Made by a program: the position numbers and the translations under genes
In this document: piece after piece, positions 56,298 through 64,000 of the stretch
How positions within the stretch are numbered: the stretch's first letter is position 1
Layout of the letters: every line of letters starts with the position of its first letter
Assembly: GCA_021324885.1 (NCBI GenBank)
Contig: JAJPIF010000002.1
Location: forward strand, 1-64,000
Direction of reading: 5' to 3'
Source: Pseudomonadota bacterium
GTDB lineage: Bacteria > Desulfobacterota > Binatia > Binatales > Binataceae
Length of the DNA: 64,000 nucleotides
Notes under the pieces: model-generated
Databases searched by the model: none
What the model was told of the DNA's origin: nothing
Seen by the model: the letters and a program-made list of their open reading frames with translations, nothing else

Positions 56298-56519
56298 TTA
56301 CCGAGGGTCGGAGATCGGCCGGGCCTTGATGCGGCGTTCGCCCGGATATTCCTCAGCGACTTCTCTGTACAACGCGGCCAGTTGGCGGTCGAACTCAGCC
56401 TGCAACTTGTTGGTTTTGGCCCGCCGCTCAACGTCGGGAAGGTGGCGGATTTTGGCCAATTCGTCTTCCAATTTGTACATCAGCCGATTTCGCTCGATCA
56501 TGAAACGGTAGCCGTCCAT
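56298..56519 (-). CDS. Small unknown protein preceding uvrA
   Basis: 73 residues from ATG 56519, with AGGAGA upstream. Charged, helical and probably coiled coil (RNRLMYKLEDELAKIRHLPDVERRAKTNKLQAEFDRQLAAL). It ends 12 nt before uvrA's start, so it is the first gene of the uvrA unit. The neighbouring plus-strand gene starts only 12 nt away. Function unknown. Confidence 0.65.
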   Translation of the reverse strand: MDGYRFMIERNRLMYKLEDELAKIRHLPDVERRAKTNKLQAEFDRQLAALYREVAEEYPGERRIKARPISDPR

Positions 56520-56531
56520 AACGAATCTCCT

Positions 56532-57377
56532 ATGCAGCCTGCCCGAACGATCGATCTTACGACAGCGCCTCGCGCACAGGCAACGGGGACCGCGGAACCC
56601 GCGGCCACGCAGTGGGAACTGGACCAATTCGCCGTCAGGCCATGGTCTGGGGCGAGCGTATGCGGCGGTTTCCTGGGCCGGCGCGGCGGCGTCAGCCGCG
56701 GACCTTATGAATCGTTGAATTTCTCCTATTTTGCAGGCGACGATCCCGCCAACGTGCAAAGCAACTGGCGCCGTTTGAAAAGCTGCTTTCCGCCCGGCGT
56801 CGAATTCGTCCAGGTCCATCAGGTGCACGGAGCCTGCGTTCGTACAGTTGATGCGCAGTCCCGCGGCGTGGTTGGCGTTGCGGACGGCATGGTCAGCACA
56901 GCGCCCAACCGGATTCTCGCAATTCTTACCGCCGATTGCGTACCGGTTTTGTTGAAGGACGACCGCGCGCAAGTCATTGGCGCGCTGCATGCCGGATGGC
57001 GTGGCGTTATCGCCGATATCGCATCGGCCGGCGTCCACGCGATGAAAAAGCTCGGAGCAAACCCCCATCGGATCGAAGCGGCGCTGGGGCCCGCGATCGG
57101 CGCCTGCTGCTTCGAAGTCGATATCGGGCTCGCGCGCCGCTTTTGCACCGAAATACCCGGCGCCGCGTTGCACCTTCGCGAGGCCGGCGATTCCAAGGCG
57201 TTCATCGATTTGAAAGCTATCCTGCTCGATCAACTGATGCTCGCCGGGCTTGAACGCGACGCCATCGTTGACGTGCCGGTCTGCACGCGATGCTCCCATC
57301 AGCGGTTCTTTTCGCGGCGGGCGGCGGGCGGCCAGATTACCGGCCTTCAGCTAAGCTTTATTGGGCGCGCGGAGTAA
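56532..57377 (+). CDS. Multicopper polyphenol oxidoreductase-like (YfiH/PgeF family)
   Basis: 281 residues from ATG 56532. The first about 30 residues are not family-like, so a start a little later is possible. Family landmarks: VHQVHGACVRTV, ILTADCVPVLL, HAGWRGVIADIA and GPAIGACCFEV, bearing the zinc-binding Cys/His residues. Members act on polyphenols or as peptidoglycan-editing (PgeF) or purine-nucleoside enzymes; which of these cannot be decided. Divergent from the uvrA unit. Confidence 0.88.
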   Translation: MQPARTIDLTTAPRAQATGTAEPAATQWELDQFAVRPWSGASVCGGFLGRRGGVSRGPYESLNFSYFAGDDPANVQSNWRRLKSCFPPGVEFVQVHQVHGACVRTVDAQSRGVVGVADGMVSTAPNRILAILTADCVPVLLKDDRAQVIGALHAGWRGVIADIASAGVHAMKKLGANPHRIEAALGPAIGACCFEVDIGLARRFCTEIPGAALHLREAGDSKAFIDLKAILLDQLMLAGLERDAIVDVPVCTRCSHQRFFSRRAAGGQITGLQLSFIGRAE

Positions 57378-57397
57378 AATGTAAAAGAGCAGCCGCC

Positions 57398-57550
57398 ATG
57401 ACTAAATCCAAAACACCGTCGAAAGAAATCAGCGCCAGGGGCCTGGTGAAGAAAATTCGCAAACCGCCCGCGCCGCCTGCCCGCGTCCATCCCAGCAAGA
57501 AACAGTACAAACGCGTCCGCATTCGTATCGCACAAGATAACGAAATCTGA
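57398..57550 (+). CDS. Small basic protein, unknown
   Basis: 50 residues, Lys/Arg/Pro-rich (LVKKIRKPPAPPARVHPSKKQYKRVRIRIAQDNEI), net strongly positive, no hydrophobic segment. It sits 20 nt after the YfiH-like gene and 43 nt before an acyl-CoA dehydrogenase. Could be a small nucleic-acid-binding protein. Existence only moderately supported. Confidence 0.45.
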   Translation: MTKSKTPSKEISARGLVKKIRKPPAPPARVHPSKKQYKRVRIRIAQDNEI

Positions 57551-57593
57551 CCGCGTTAGCGTTCTATTCCGAGTAGAAACCTGGATCACGCCA

Positions 57594-58688
57594 ATGATCA
57601 GCTTCGAATTGACCGAAGAACAACGGATGATTTCGCAAACCGTCGAGGCCTTCGCGCGCGAAGAGATCCGTCCGGCCGCCCGCACTGCGGATGAAAGCGG
57701 ACAAATTCCACCCGAACTGGTGCAAAAGATCTGGGAGCTGGGGCTGGTGCGCAGCGTAATCCCCGAGGCCTCCGGCGGCGACGGCGGCCAGCGCTCGGCA
57801 GTGACCGGCGTAGTCGCGGCAGAGGCACTGGCCTATGGCGATCTGTCGATCGCGATTCATGCCCTGGTACCGCGCCTGCTCGCCTATCCAGTCCTGGAGA
57901 TGGGCGATCAAGCGCAGCGCGCGCGCTATCTGCCGCTGTTCGCGCAACCAGGTTTTTGCGCCGCATCCGCCGCCCTGACGGAGCCGCGATGGGACTTTGA
58001 CATTTTTTCGATCGCCACCACGGCGCGAGGCAGCGGTTCCGGCTACATACTAAATGGCGAGAAATGCTATGTGCCGCTCGCCAGGGAGTCGGAGTTCCTG
58101 ATCGTGTTCGCATCGTGCGGCCCGGCCGTCGAGGGCTTCATCCTCCCCGGCGGATGCCCAGGTCTGGTGGTGGGCGAGCGCGAAAAGAATATGGGTCTTA
58201 AGGCGCTGGCGACGTATGGTTTGACGCTCAAAGACTGCGCGGTCCCTGCCGAAGCCAGGCTTGGCGGCGAGCGGGGCATCAATTTCAACCGGCTGATGAG
58301 CGAGCAGAAGGTGGCAGCCGCCGCGATGGCGGTGGGAGTGGCGCGTTCAGCATTCGAATACGCCCGCGATTACGCGCTGCAGCGCCGCGCCTTTGGCGCG
58401 CCAATCGCAACCAGACAGGCGATTGCCTTCATGCTGGCCGAGATGGCCATCGAGATCGATGCCTCGCGGCTTTTGGCCTGGGAAGCCGCCAGCCGCCTGG
58501 ACAAAGGCGAGGATGCGCTCAAGGAAAGTTATCAGGCCAAAAATTATACGGCTTCTGCGGTGTTGAAAATCTGCGACAACGCCGTCCAGATCCTGGGCGG
58601 CCACGGCTATATCCGGGAACATCCGGTGGAGATGTGGCTGCGCAACGCCCGCGGCTTCGCGATGCTCGAAGGACTGACGACGGTTTAG
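57594..58688 (+). CDS. Acyl-CoA dehydrogenase with short C-terminus
   Basis: 364 residues. ACAD landmarks: FELTEEQRMISQTVEAFAREEI, GLVRSVIPEASGGDGGQ, a FAD-loop region reading ASAALTEPRWDFDIFSIATT (less canonical than usual), and KICDNAVQILGGHGYIREHPVEMWLRNARG. It ends at AMLEGLTTV, only a few residues after the Glu at the catalytic position, so the usual last helix is missing. Followed by a second ACAD gene after 99 nt. Confidence 0.88.
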   Translation: MISFELTEEQRMISQTVEAFAREEIRPAARTADESGQIPPELVQKIWELGLVRSVIPEASGGDGGQRSAVTGVVAAEALAYGDLSIAIHALVPRLLAYPVLEMGDQAQRARYLPLFAQPGFCAASAALTEPRWDFDIFSIATTARGSGSGYILNGEKCYVPLARESEFLIVFASCGPAVEGFILPGGCPGLVVGEREKNMGLKALATYGLTLKDCAVPAEARLGGERGINFNRLMSEQKVAAAAMAVGVARSAFEYARDYALQRRAFGAPIATRQAIAFMLAEMAIEIDASRLLAWEAASRLDKGEDALKESYQAKNYTASAVLKICDNAVQILGGHGYIREHPVEMWLRNARGFAMLEGLTTV

Positions 58689-58787
58689 GCCGAGTGAATC
58701 TCTGCAAATGCATCATTTATCCTCCTTGCCCACGACCGATCATGGGAGAACGGACGCGTGGAGGACGAGTGCAACGGGAGACCACGA

Positions 58788-59999
58788 ATGATCGATTTTG
58801 AACCAGATCACGATTTGCAGCGCCGGATTGACGCCTATCGGATAGTTGCGCGGCAGATTATGCGGCCCATCTCGCGCGAATACGACGAGAACGAACACGC
58901 GCGCCCGACCAAATTTTATGAACTGATGTGGGCCGGCAGGGCCCAGGCCGGACTCGAGGTAGGACCCGACAAGGGCGCCCGCAGCAACCGGATGCGTACC
59001 CTGTTCACAATCCTCGCGGCGGAAGAATTGAGTTGGGGCGACGTCGGATTGTTTCTGCAAATTCCTAATCCCGGACTGGGCGGCGCCGCGGTCATGGCAG
59101 CCGGAACTCCGCAGCAGAAGGAGCGGTTCCTCAAGCGCTTCAGCGAAGGCAATCCGAAGTGGGCCGCGATGGCGATCACCGAACCCGGATGCGGTTCCGA
59201 CAGCGCCGCGATCACCACTACCGCGCGGCGCGAGGGCGACCATTGGGTGATCAACGGCACCAAGATTTTCTGTACCGGCGGCAAAATGGCAGCGGAATTG
59301 TCCGAGGGTTTCGTCGTGGTCTGGGCCACCGTGGACAAGAACGCCGGCCGCGCTGGAATCAAACCTTTTGTTGTCGAGCATCACACCCCTGGTATGAGCG
59401 TGGTGCGGGTGGAGAACAAACTCGGCATCCGCGTGTCGGACACCGCGGCCCTGGTTTTCGAAGATTGCAAAATACCGCTGGACAACGTGCTCGGCAGCCC
59501 TGAGGTCAAGCCGGAGGGCGGCTTCAAGGACGCGATGGCGACCTTTGACGCAACCCGTCCGATCGTGGCCGCGATGGCGATCGGGGTGGGACGGGCGGCG
59601 CTGGATTTCGTCCGCGACTTTCTCAGCGAGCGCAACATGGAAATCCGCTATGGACTGTCGCCGCAGCGCCTGACTGCAATCGAACGCGATTTCATGGAGA
59701 TGGAGGTCCAGCTCAAAGCCGCGCGCCTGCTCGCCTGGCGCGCCGCCTGGCTGCTGGATAACGGCCAGCGCAACAGCCTGGAGGCATCGATGGCCAAGGC
59801 CAAGGCCGGTCTGGCCGTCACGCAGATCACGCAAAAGGCGGTGGAATTGCTCGGGCCGCTGGGCTATTCACGCGCCTACCTGCTCGAGAAGTGGATGCGA
59901 GACGCCAAAATCAACGATATCTTCGAGGGCACCCAGCAGATCAATTTGCTGATCATCGCTCGCCGCATCCTCGGCTACAGCAGCAAGGACTTGAACTGA
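58788..59999 (+). CDS. Acyl-CoA dehydrogenase
   Basis: 403 residues from ATG 58788, with GGGAGA upstream; an earlier GTG start at 58758 is less likely. FAD loop MAITEPGCGSDSAAITTTARREG, W-rich VINGTKIFCTGG, and the catalytic Glu in the C-terminal IFEGTQQINLLIIARRILG. The ITQKAVELLGPLGYSRAYLLEKWMRDAKINDIF block is standard. Oxidises an acyl-CoA to the enoyl-CoA, passing electrons to ETF. Confidence 0.92.
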   Translation: MIDFEPDHDLQRRIDAYRIVARQIMRPISREYDENEHARPTKFYELMWAGRAQAGLEVGPDKGARSNRMRTLFTILAAEELSWGDVGLFLQIPNPGLGGAAVMAAGTPQQKERFLKRFSEGNPKWAAMAITEPGCGSDSAAITTTARREGDHWVINGTKIFCTGGKMAAELSEGFVVVWATVDKNAGRAGIKPFVVEHHTPGMSVVRVENKLGIRVSDTAALVFEDCKIPLDNVLGSPEVKPEGGFKDAMATFDATRPIVAAMAIGVGRAALDFVRDFLSERNMEIRYGLSPQRLTAIERDFMEMEVQLKAARLLAWRAAWLLDNGQRNSLEASMAKAKAGLAVTQITQKAVELLGPLGYSRAYLLEKWMRDAKINDIFEGTQQINLLIIARRILGYSSKDLN

Positions 60000-60103
60000 A
60001 CACCCGCGTTGACGTGGGGCGGATTTTCCAGGCCTGTCTCGACGCTGGAAAAAAACCTTGCGAAAAGAACAATGGATTTTGGGCTCCGCGGCAAAATCGC
60101 GAT

Positions 60104-60550
60104 CTAATCCGGCCGAACGGTCATTACCGGGCAGCGGGCTTCGCGGACCACGCGTTCGGCCACGCTGCCCAAAAAGAAATGGGTCAGGCCGGTGCGGCCG
60201 TGCGTCGCCATTACGATTAGATCGGAGCCGGTTTCGTTTTGGGCCAGCAAGATGCGGGTGGCGGGATCGCCGCTGCGTATCATGAGTTCGTAGTTGCTGT
60301 AAACGGCGGCGAGCTTTTCCTGCGCCATCTGCTCCAGCCGCTGGCGCCCTGGAACTTCCCAGTAAGGCTCTTCGTCGGCCGCAGAGGTCAGTTCGGTGGC
60401 GCCGATCGGAATGGCGGCGACATACAGGACGTAAAGTCTGGCGCTGTTCTGGCGCGCCAGACGGATCGCGAAATCAAGCGCTTTGAGCGAATGGTCGGGA
60501 TCGACCGGGCACAGAATCCGGCTGAAAATGCTGGACGTGTCGGACGCCAA
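60104..60550 (-). CDS. Universal stress protein (UspA family)
   Basis: 148 residues from a TTG at 60550. UspA fold (SRILCPVDPDHSLKALDFAIRLARQ) with the ATP-binding-type signature DLIVMATHGRTGLTHFFLGSVAERVVREA. Small, cytoplasmic; binds nucleotide and modulates stress responses in many bacteria. Same strand as the ferredoxin gene upstream. Confidence 0.9.
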   Translation of the reverse strand: MASDTSSIFSRILCPVDPDHSLKALDFAIRLARQNSARLYVLYVAAIPIGATELTSAADEEPYWEVPGRQRLEQMAQEKLAAVYSNYELMIRSGDPATRILLAQNETGSDLIVMATHGRTGLTHFFLGSVAERVVREARCPVMTVRPD

Positions 60551-60613
60551 ACAATGAATCTCCTTCCAGCTTGTGGGGCCGCGTATGAGATGGCGCGCCC
60601 GCGGTGGCGCGCT

Positions 60614-60808
60614 TCAGTCCTCGACGATCGAAATGGCCTGTTTGGGACAGACGCGAACCGCCTTTTCCACCTTGGCGCGCAGCGACTCCGGCGGATTCTC
60701 GTTGAGAATGTACAGCCGGTCGTCGGAGCGCACCTCGAAAACCTCGGGGGCCACTTCCATGCAGCGCGCGTTGCTCTCACACAGGTCAAAATTGACAACT
60801 ACCTTCAT
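60614..60808 (-). CDS. Small 3Fe-4S-type ferredoxin
   Basis: 64 residues from ATG 60808, with AAGGA upstream. Cysteines at 10, 16 and 54 (C-X5-C and CP near the end: VRVCPKQAISIVED) fit the single-cluster ferredoxins that serve cytochrome P450 or related oxidoreductases. No partner redox gene is visible except the ACAD cluster. Confidence 0.88.
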   Translation of the reverse strand: MKVVVNFDLCESNARCMEVAPEVFEVRSDDRLYILNENPPESLRAKVEKAVRVCPKQAISIVED

Positions 60809-61077
60809 TTTTCCTTCTCCGGATTCAGCGAAATCGTACTCTGAACGCAAAAGCCCCGCTTCAATGGTTGAGCATCAAGGGTTCGTTTCCGATTTATCTT
60901 ACAGATTTCCGCCGCTGGCAAGGGCATTCCGCGCCTATTTGCTGCGCCGCTTCGGTTTTTCCCCTCCCTTCCGCCGCCCGCAGATAAGTTATCGACCCCC
61001 GCCAAAAGCGGCCCTTGCCGAGACCGGCGCCGGCGACTACAGATGACACAGCGCGCTTTGGACAGAGGAGTTCGGCG

Positions 61078-61704
61078 ATGGCTCAAGCGACGGATTATCT
61101 AATTCGAAGTATTGAACGGCTTCGCAGCTTGATCGGCGAGCCGTTGCCGATCGTCAGGCACAAGTTGCTGGACGCGCTGGACGAAATGGCGGCCGATTTT
61201 ATCAGGCACTCGCCCTTTTTGGTGCTCGGCACAGCGGACGGCGAGGGGAATTTGGACGTTTCTCCGAAAGGGGATGGTCCCGGTTTTGTCGAGATCGAGA
61301 ACCAAACCACGCTGCTGATTCCCGACCGTCCCGGCAACAAGCTGGTTTTCAGCCTGCACAATATCCTGGTCAATCCGCACGTCGGAATCATTTTCATGGT
61401 CCCCGGCACGGAGGAAACGCTGCGCGTCAACGGGCGGGCCGAACTAACCACCGACCCTGAGATACTCAGCAGGCTGGCGGCTCGCGGGAAGACGCCGCAG
61501 TTGGCAATTCGAGTCTCAGTGCAAGAATGCTTTTTCCATTGCGCCAAAGCATTGCGGCGCTCTCAACTCTGGAACCATCAGAATTGGCCGGCGCCGGTGC
61601 GGGTCTCTTTCGGCAAGTTGCTCGCCGCCAAAATGGGCGGCGGCAACGATCTCGCCCGGCGGATCGACGCGCAATGCGAGGCGGATTACGAAACCAACTT
61701 GTAG
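61078..61704 (+). CDS. Pyridoxamine-5'-phosphate-oxidase-fold protein (FMN-binding-like)
   Basis: 208 residues from ATG 61078, with AGAGGAG upstream. Split beta-barrel fold: HSPFLVLGTADGEGNLDVSPKGDGPGFV, TLLIPDRPGNKLVFSLHNILVNPHVGIIFMVPGTEETLRVNGRAEL. This is the group annotated as MSMEG_1061-like, cofactor-dependent small oxidoreductases. Exact reaction unknown. Convergent with the SEC-C gene. Confidence 0.85.
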   Translation: MAQATDYLIRSIERLRSLIGEPLPIVRHKLLDALDEMAADFIRHSPFLVLGTADGEGNLDVSPKGDGPGFVEIENQTTLLIPDRPGNKLVFSLHNILVNPHVGIIFMVPGTEETLRVNGRAELTTDPEILSRLAARGKTPQLAIRVSVQECFFHCAKALRRSQLWNHQNWPAPVRVSFGKLLAAKMGGGNDLARRIDAQCEADYETNL

Positions 61705-61750
61705 CGCCGCCGCATCAAGCGCGCGCCGTAAAATGGCGAAAAGCCTCCTG

Positions 61751-61769
61751 CGGCGGCGCATAGCCGCCG
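61751..61769. repeat. GC hairpin between convergent genes
   Basis: CGGCGGC-GCATA-GCCGCCG, 7 perfect bp around a 5-nt loop, about 50 nt after the PNPOx-fold gene. No T-run; may mark the transcript end of either convergent gene. Confidence 0.4.
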
Positions 61770-61919
61770 GCGCCACGGGCGATCTGGAAATTATTCCAGG
61801 TCTTGCGTAGCGCCGGCCACTCCTCTCTCGGACAAGCTGGCGCCTGCCAAAACGACCGCGGGAAAGCCATCGCACGCAGCCAGATCCGCGTCTGCTTCTT
61901 TCAGATGGGAAGAGACTCC

Positions 61920-63635
61920 TCACATGAAGGCGGTGGCTTCAGCGATTTTATGCATCAGCGGCAGGTTGCGCAGGGGAAGCCCTTCGACCATCTTGTGCGC
62001 AAGGATCGCGAAATTTTCCCAGGGCAGACTGCACTTCGGAGCTTCCTTCATCCAAAGTGCAGTCAGGGTGAAGCGCTCGGCCCACACGTCGCGGCGCTTT
62101 TCCAGGACCCGCTCGATGATTTCTTCGTACACCACCCTGTCCGCCCGGCCCTCCAGGCGCGAGAGCAGATCCTCGACCGCATCGCCTCCTTCAGCCCATG
62201 ACTGGGCCCATTTGCGCTTCATTCCCCATTTGGCGCTGGTGGCAAGGATTGAGTTCACCGACGAGGACGCGAGCAGTTGGTAGGGAACCTCCTTGACGAG
62301 GTCCGCGAGCAATTCCTGCCATCCCGGCTCCACTGGCTGCCAGTTGGACGCCTGCAGATATTCGGCCAGTTCCAACAGCCGGGCGGGCGGCGGCTCCGCG
62401 TTCTTGAGCGCGTCTTTCAAGTAATATCCGACCATCAGGTCGAGATAACGGCGCGAGGCGCGAAGCAGGTGAACATCGGAACTGCGCTCGCCGAGCAACT
62501 CCTTTATATCGCGCATTGATTGGGGATCGCTGGTCCACGCGTCCGCGATGCCGGCGCCGCTTTTGAAAAGAATTCCGGACAGCCGGTAACCACCGCCATC
62601 ACTGCTGACCACCATCGCCATCTGCGCGCCGGCGCCGTCGGGGGAGGATACCCGCATTTCGACGACTGCGGCGCCGGAACTTTGCCATTGCGCGCATTCC
62701 ACGCCGGCCAGACGCGCCGCTCTGACCGCCTGATCAAGCGGCTCCCGTTCGGCTTCGGGCAGCCATCGCCGCACCGCGATCAGGCGCCGCAGCGTGTTGG
62801 GAGTGACCGCGTCGGCAGCGCGCACGAGAGCGTTAGCTACCGCGGTTCGCACCTGGCTGTCGGAGTCGAGGACACCCAACGCGATGCCCTCCTTGACTGA
62901 GCCGGGCGCCGCGGCGAACAAGGCGCCGACCAGCTCGCTGGAGACGGGCCCGGCGGAACGCATACTGGAGTAAAGCACGTCACTAACCAGAAACGGATTG
63001 TTATCGCATCTCGCGGCAATCTCGGCGCACAAGGAGATCGGATCCGGCGGTTCGGATGTCCCCGCCGCCTGCTCGCAGGCTTCCAGGAAAAGCAACTCGA
63101 GCTCGGGCCCTGGATGGATCTTCTGTTTGCGAAAAATCTCCGCGATAGCGAGGACCCACTCAGCGCTGACCGCGCCTTCGCGGATCGCCTGCACAATCCT
63201 CGCCTCGAAATCGTCGCGAATTTGTCTTGCCCATGAATTGCCGCTATCCAGGCTGCGGTGAAGCATGCTCAATTGCAGCTCGATTAAGAAGCAATAGGCG
63301 TCCGCCAGTTGTTCGGCCTCCTCCACACCGTGGCCCGAATTTGCCGCCCGTAAAAAACCTTCCAAAAAGTAGAAAAGACATTCGGGATTATCAGCCAGGA
63401 AACCCCGGGTCTCATGATCGAGCACCGAGTTGCCTGCCGCCGCAATTCTGGCCGCCATCGTACGGGCAACGCGATCGAGGAGTGCGGCGGCCGCATCGTG
63501 GTCGTGTCGCGCTTGCGCGGCTTGCAACAAACCCGCGTTCAGGGTCACTGGCTTCGAGCTCGCCGCACCGATACAACAACGCTTGAATTTGCGCCCGCTG
63601 CCGCACGGGCACGGATTGTCTCGCCCCACCGCCAT
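61920..63635 (-). CDS. SEC-C zinc-motif protein with long helical body
   Basis: 571 residues from ATG 63635, with GGAGG 8 nt upstream. Zinc motif at residues about 6-21 (RDNPCPCGSGRKFKRCC), which is the same SEC-C module found at the end of SecA, here at the N-terminus. The remaining 550 residues are mostly alpha-helical and look HEAT-like, with a small beta-strand region (AAVVEMRVSSPDGAGAQMAMVVSSDGGGYRLSGILF). Such proteins are unassigned; the zinc motif suggests binding to SecB, ribosome or nucleic acid. Confidence 0.85.
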   Translation of the reverse strand: MAVGRDNPCPCGSGRKFKRCCIGAASSKPVTLNAGLLQAAQARHDHDAAAALLDRVARTMAARIAAAGNSVLDHETRGFLADNPECLFYFLEGFLRAANSGHGVEEAEQLADAYCFLIELQLSMLHRSLDSGNSWARQIRDDFEARIVQAIREGAVSAEWVLAIAEIFRKQKIHPGPELELLFLEACEQAAGTSEPPDPISLCAEIAARCDNNPFLVSDVLYSSMRSAGPVSSELVGALFAAAPGSVKEGIALGVLDSDSQVRTAVANALVRAADAVTPNTLRRLIAVRRWLPEAEREPLDQAVRAARLAGVECAQWQSSGAAVVEMRVSSPDGAGAQMAMVVSSDGGGYRLSGILFKSGAGIADAWTSDPQSMRDIKELLGERSSDVHLLRASRRYLDLMVGYYLKDALKNAEPPPARLLELAEYLQASNWQPVEPGWQELLADLVKEVPYQLLASSSVNSILATSAKWGMKRKWAQSWAEGGDAVEDLLSRLEGRADRVVYEEIIERVLEKRRDVWAERFTLTALWMKEAPKCSLPWENFAILAHKMVEGLPLRNLPLMHKIAEATAFM

Positions 63636-63892
63636 CACACACCTCCACCTGGCATCGATCTAGCGGCAAGCGGCGCGACAAAAAAGGCGTTAACGTTTTA
63701 TCTGTCCACAGTCAGCGCTGTGTAAAAGCGCGGTAATATAGAAACGCAGGCTCTCACAACCATTTCAGGCCGGGCGAACCATTAGCGCCGCTCCCAAAGC
63801 CAGGGGCGTCCACGCCTGGTTGTGAACGGCGGACCGGCGACCCGCGGCACGGCGGATGGAGCGAGGGTTCATCAATCCATTTGCAATATCCG
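63636..63892. other. Intergenic region before the SEC-C gene
   Basis: About 255 bp that must contain the SEC-C promoter (minus strand). No convincing -35/-10 pair and no gene seen. Confidence 0.35.
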
Positions 63893-64000
63893 TCAGCGGC
63901 GCAGGCCGGCTTCGGGTTGCAGCGCCTGTCGCACCTCGTCGTCGGTGGGCCACCAGTCGGGGCGCTCGATTTCGGTCACGCGGTCACGAATAAAGCTGGC
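63893..64000 (-). CDS. C-terminus of an unidentified protein (cut by window edge)
   Basis: 35 residues ending in ...WWPTDDEVRQALQPEAGLRR then TGA at 63893-63895. The frame is open to the edge and reads like a real, charged C-terminus (FIRDRVTEIERPDWW). Too short to identify. Confidence 0.6.
   Translation of the reverse strand, partial: ASFIRDRVTEIERPDWWPTDDEVRQALQPEAGLRR

Noticed and set aside
60024-60052. TTTTCCAG...CTGGAAAA inverted repeat after an ACAD
   Set aside because: Mostly A/T stem with a 13-nt loop; could act as a weak terminator but not supported.

Overview
The window is high-GC, gene-dense DNA from what looks like a Gram-negative bacterium. Support for this comes from two TolC-type outer-membrane factors, an RND pump, several lipoproteins with lipoboxes, and a SecA with a C-terminal zinc motif. 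Four acyl-CoA dehydrogenases, a CaiB-type CoA transferase, a MaoC-like hydratase, an SDR and a phosphoketolase suit a soil or sediment lineage living on fatty, aromatic or steroid-like CoA substrates. Deltaproteobacteria or Desulfobacterota, perhaps Binatia, would fit. That placement is inferred from gene content, not from a marker tree.

Layout. 1-5.3 kb (minus strand): glycosyltransferase, unknown protein, SPL-like radical SAM enzyme and secA (cut by the window edge), tightly packed. 5.4-7.2 kb (plus): hisH, hisF and an archaeal-type lumazine synthase. 7.3-10.5 kb: an accessory patch holding a small lipoprotein, 0.7 kb of non-coding DNA, a three-gene phage-type replication cassette and a tRNA-Gly(CCC) with a clear promoter. 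10.6-15.7 kb (plus): a compact run of SAM hydrolase, M50 protease, dCMP deaminase, CxxCH lipoprotein, leucyl aminopeptidase and MaoC-like protein. 15.7-21.8 kb: GH15 glycosidase, SnoaL-like protein, SDR and phosphoketolase. 22.1-32.2 kb: secreted proteins, then one apparent transcription unit of BlaI-type repressor, M56 peptidase, three-part heavy-metal-type RND pump and a DedA/degenerate-PAP2 fusion. 32.3-39 kb (mostly minus): comEC, unknown proteins and uvrC. 39.1-42.6 kb: esterase and two acyl-CoA dehydrogenases. 43-47.6 kb (minus): comF, methyltransferase, purM, purN, DUF523, GT2, then a terminator and glutaredoxin. 47.8-53 kb: CoA transferase, TolC-like protein, RluA-type synthase, unknown protein. 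53.2-57.5 kb: uvrA with small flanking genes, and a multicopper-polyphenol-oxidoreductase-like protein. 57.6-64 kb: two acyl-CoA dehydrogenases, universal stress protein, ferredoxin, flavin/PLP-fold oxidase, a large SEC-C protein and a truncated gene at the edge.

How the genes work together. The 24-32 kb unit reads as a self-regulated envelope export system. The BlaI-type repressor has a perfect dyad inside its own promoter and probably a leaderless message. An M56 peptidase without an obvious sensor domain could inactivate it, and the pump plus DedA fusion are the output. uvrA and uvrC (excision repair), the SPL-like protein, dCMP deaminase, ComEC and ComF are DNA-metabolism genes scattered through the window rather than one locus.

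The most unusual signals are: (1) HisF carries Gln at position 130, where the family's catalytic Asp sits; (2) the phage-type replication cassette beside tRNA-Gly, with a 128-nt out-of-frame overlap and repeats in the initiator gene; (3) the BlaI operator/leaderless promoter driving an RND-DedA unit; (4) a PAP2 domain that has lost every visible catalytic motif.
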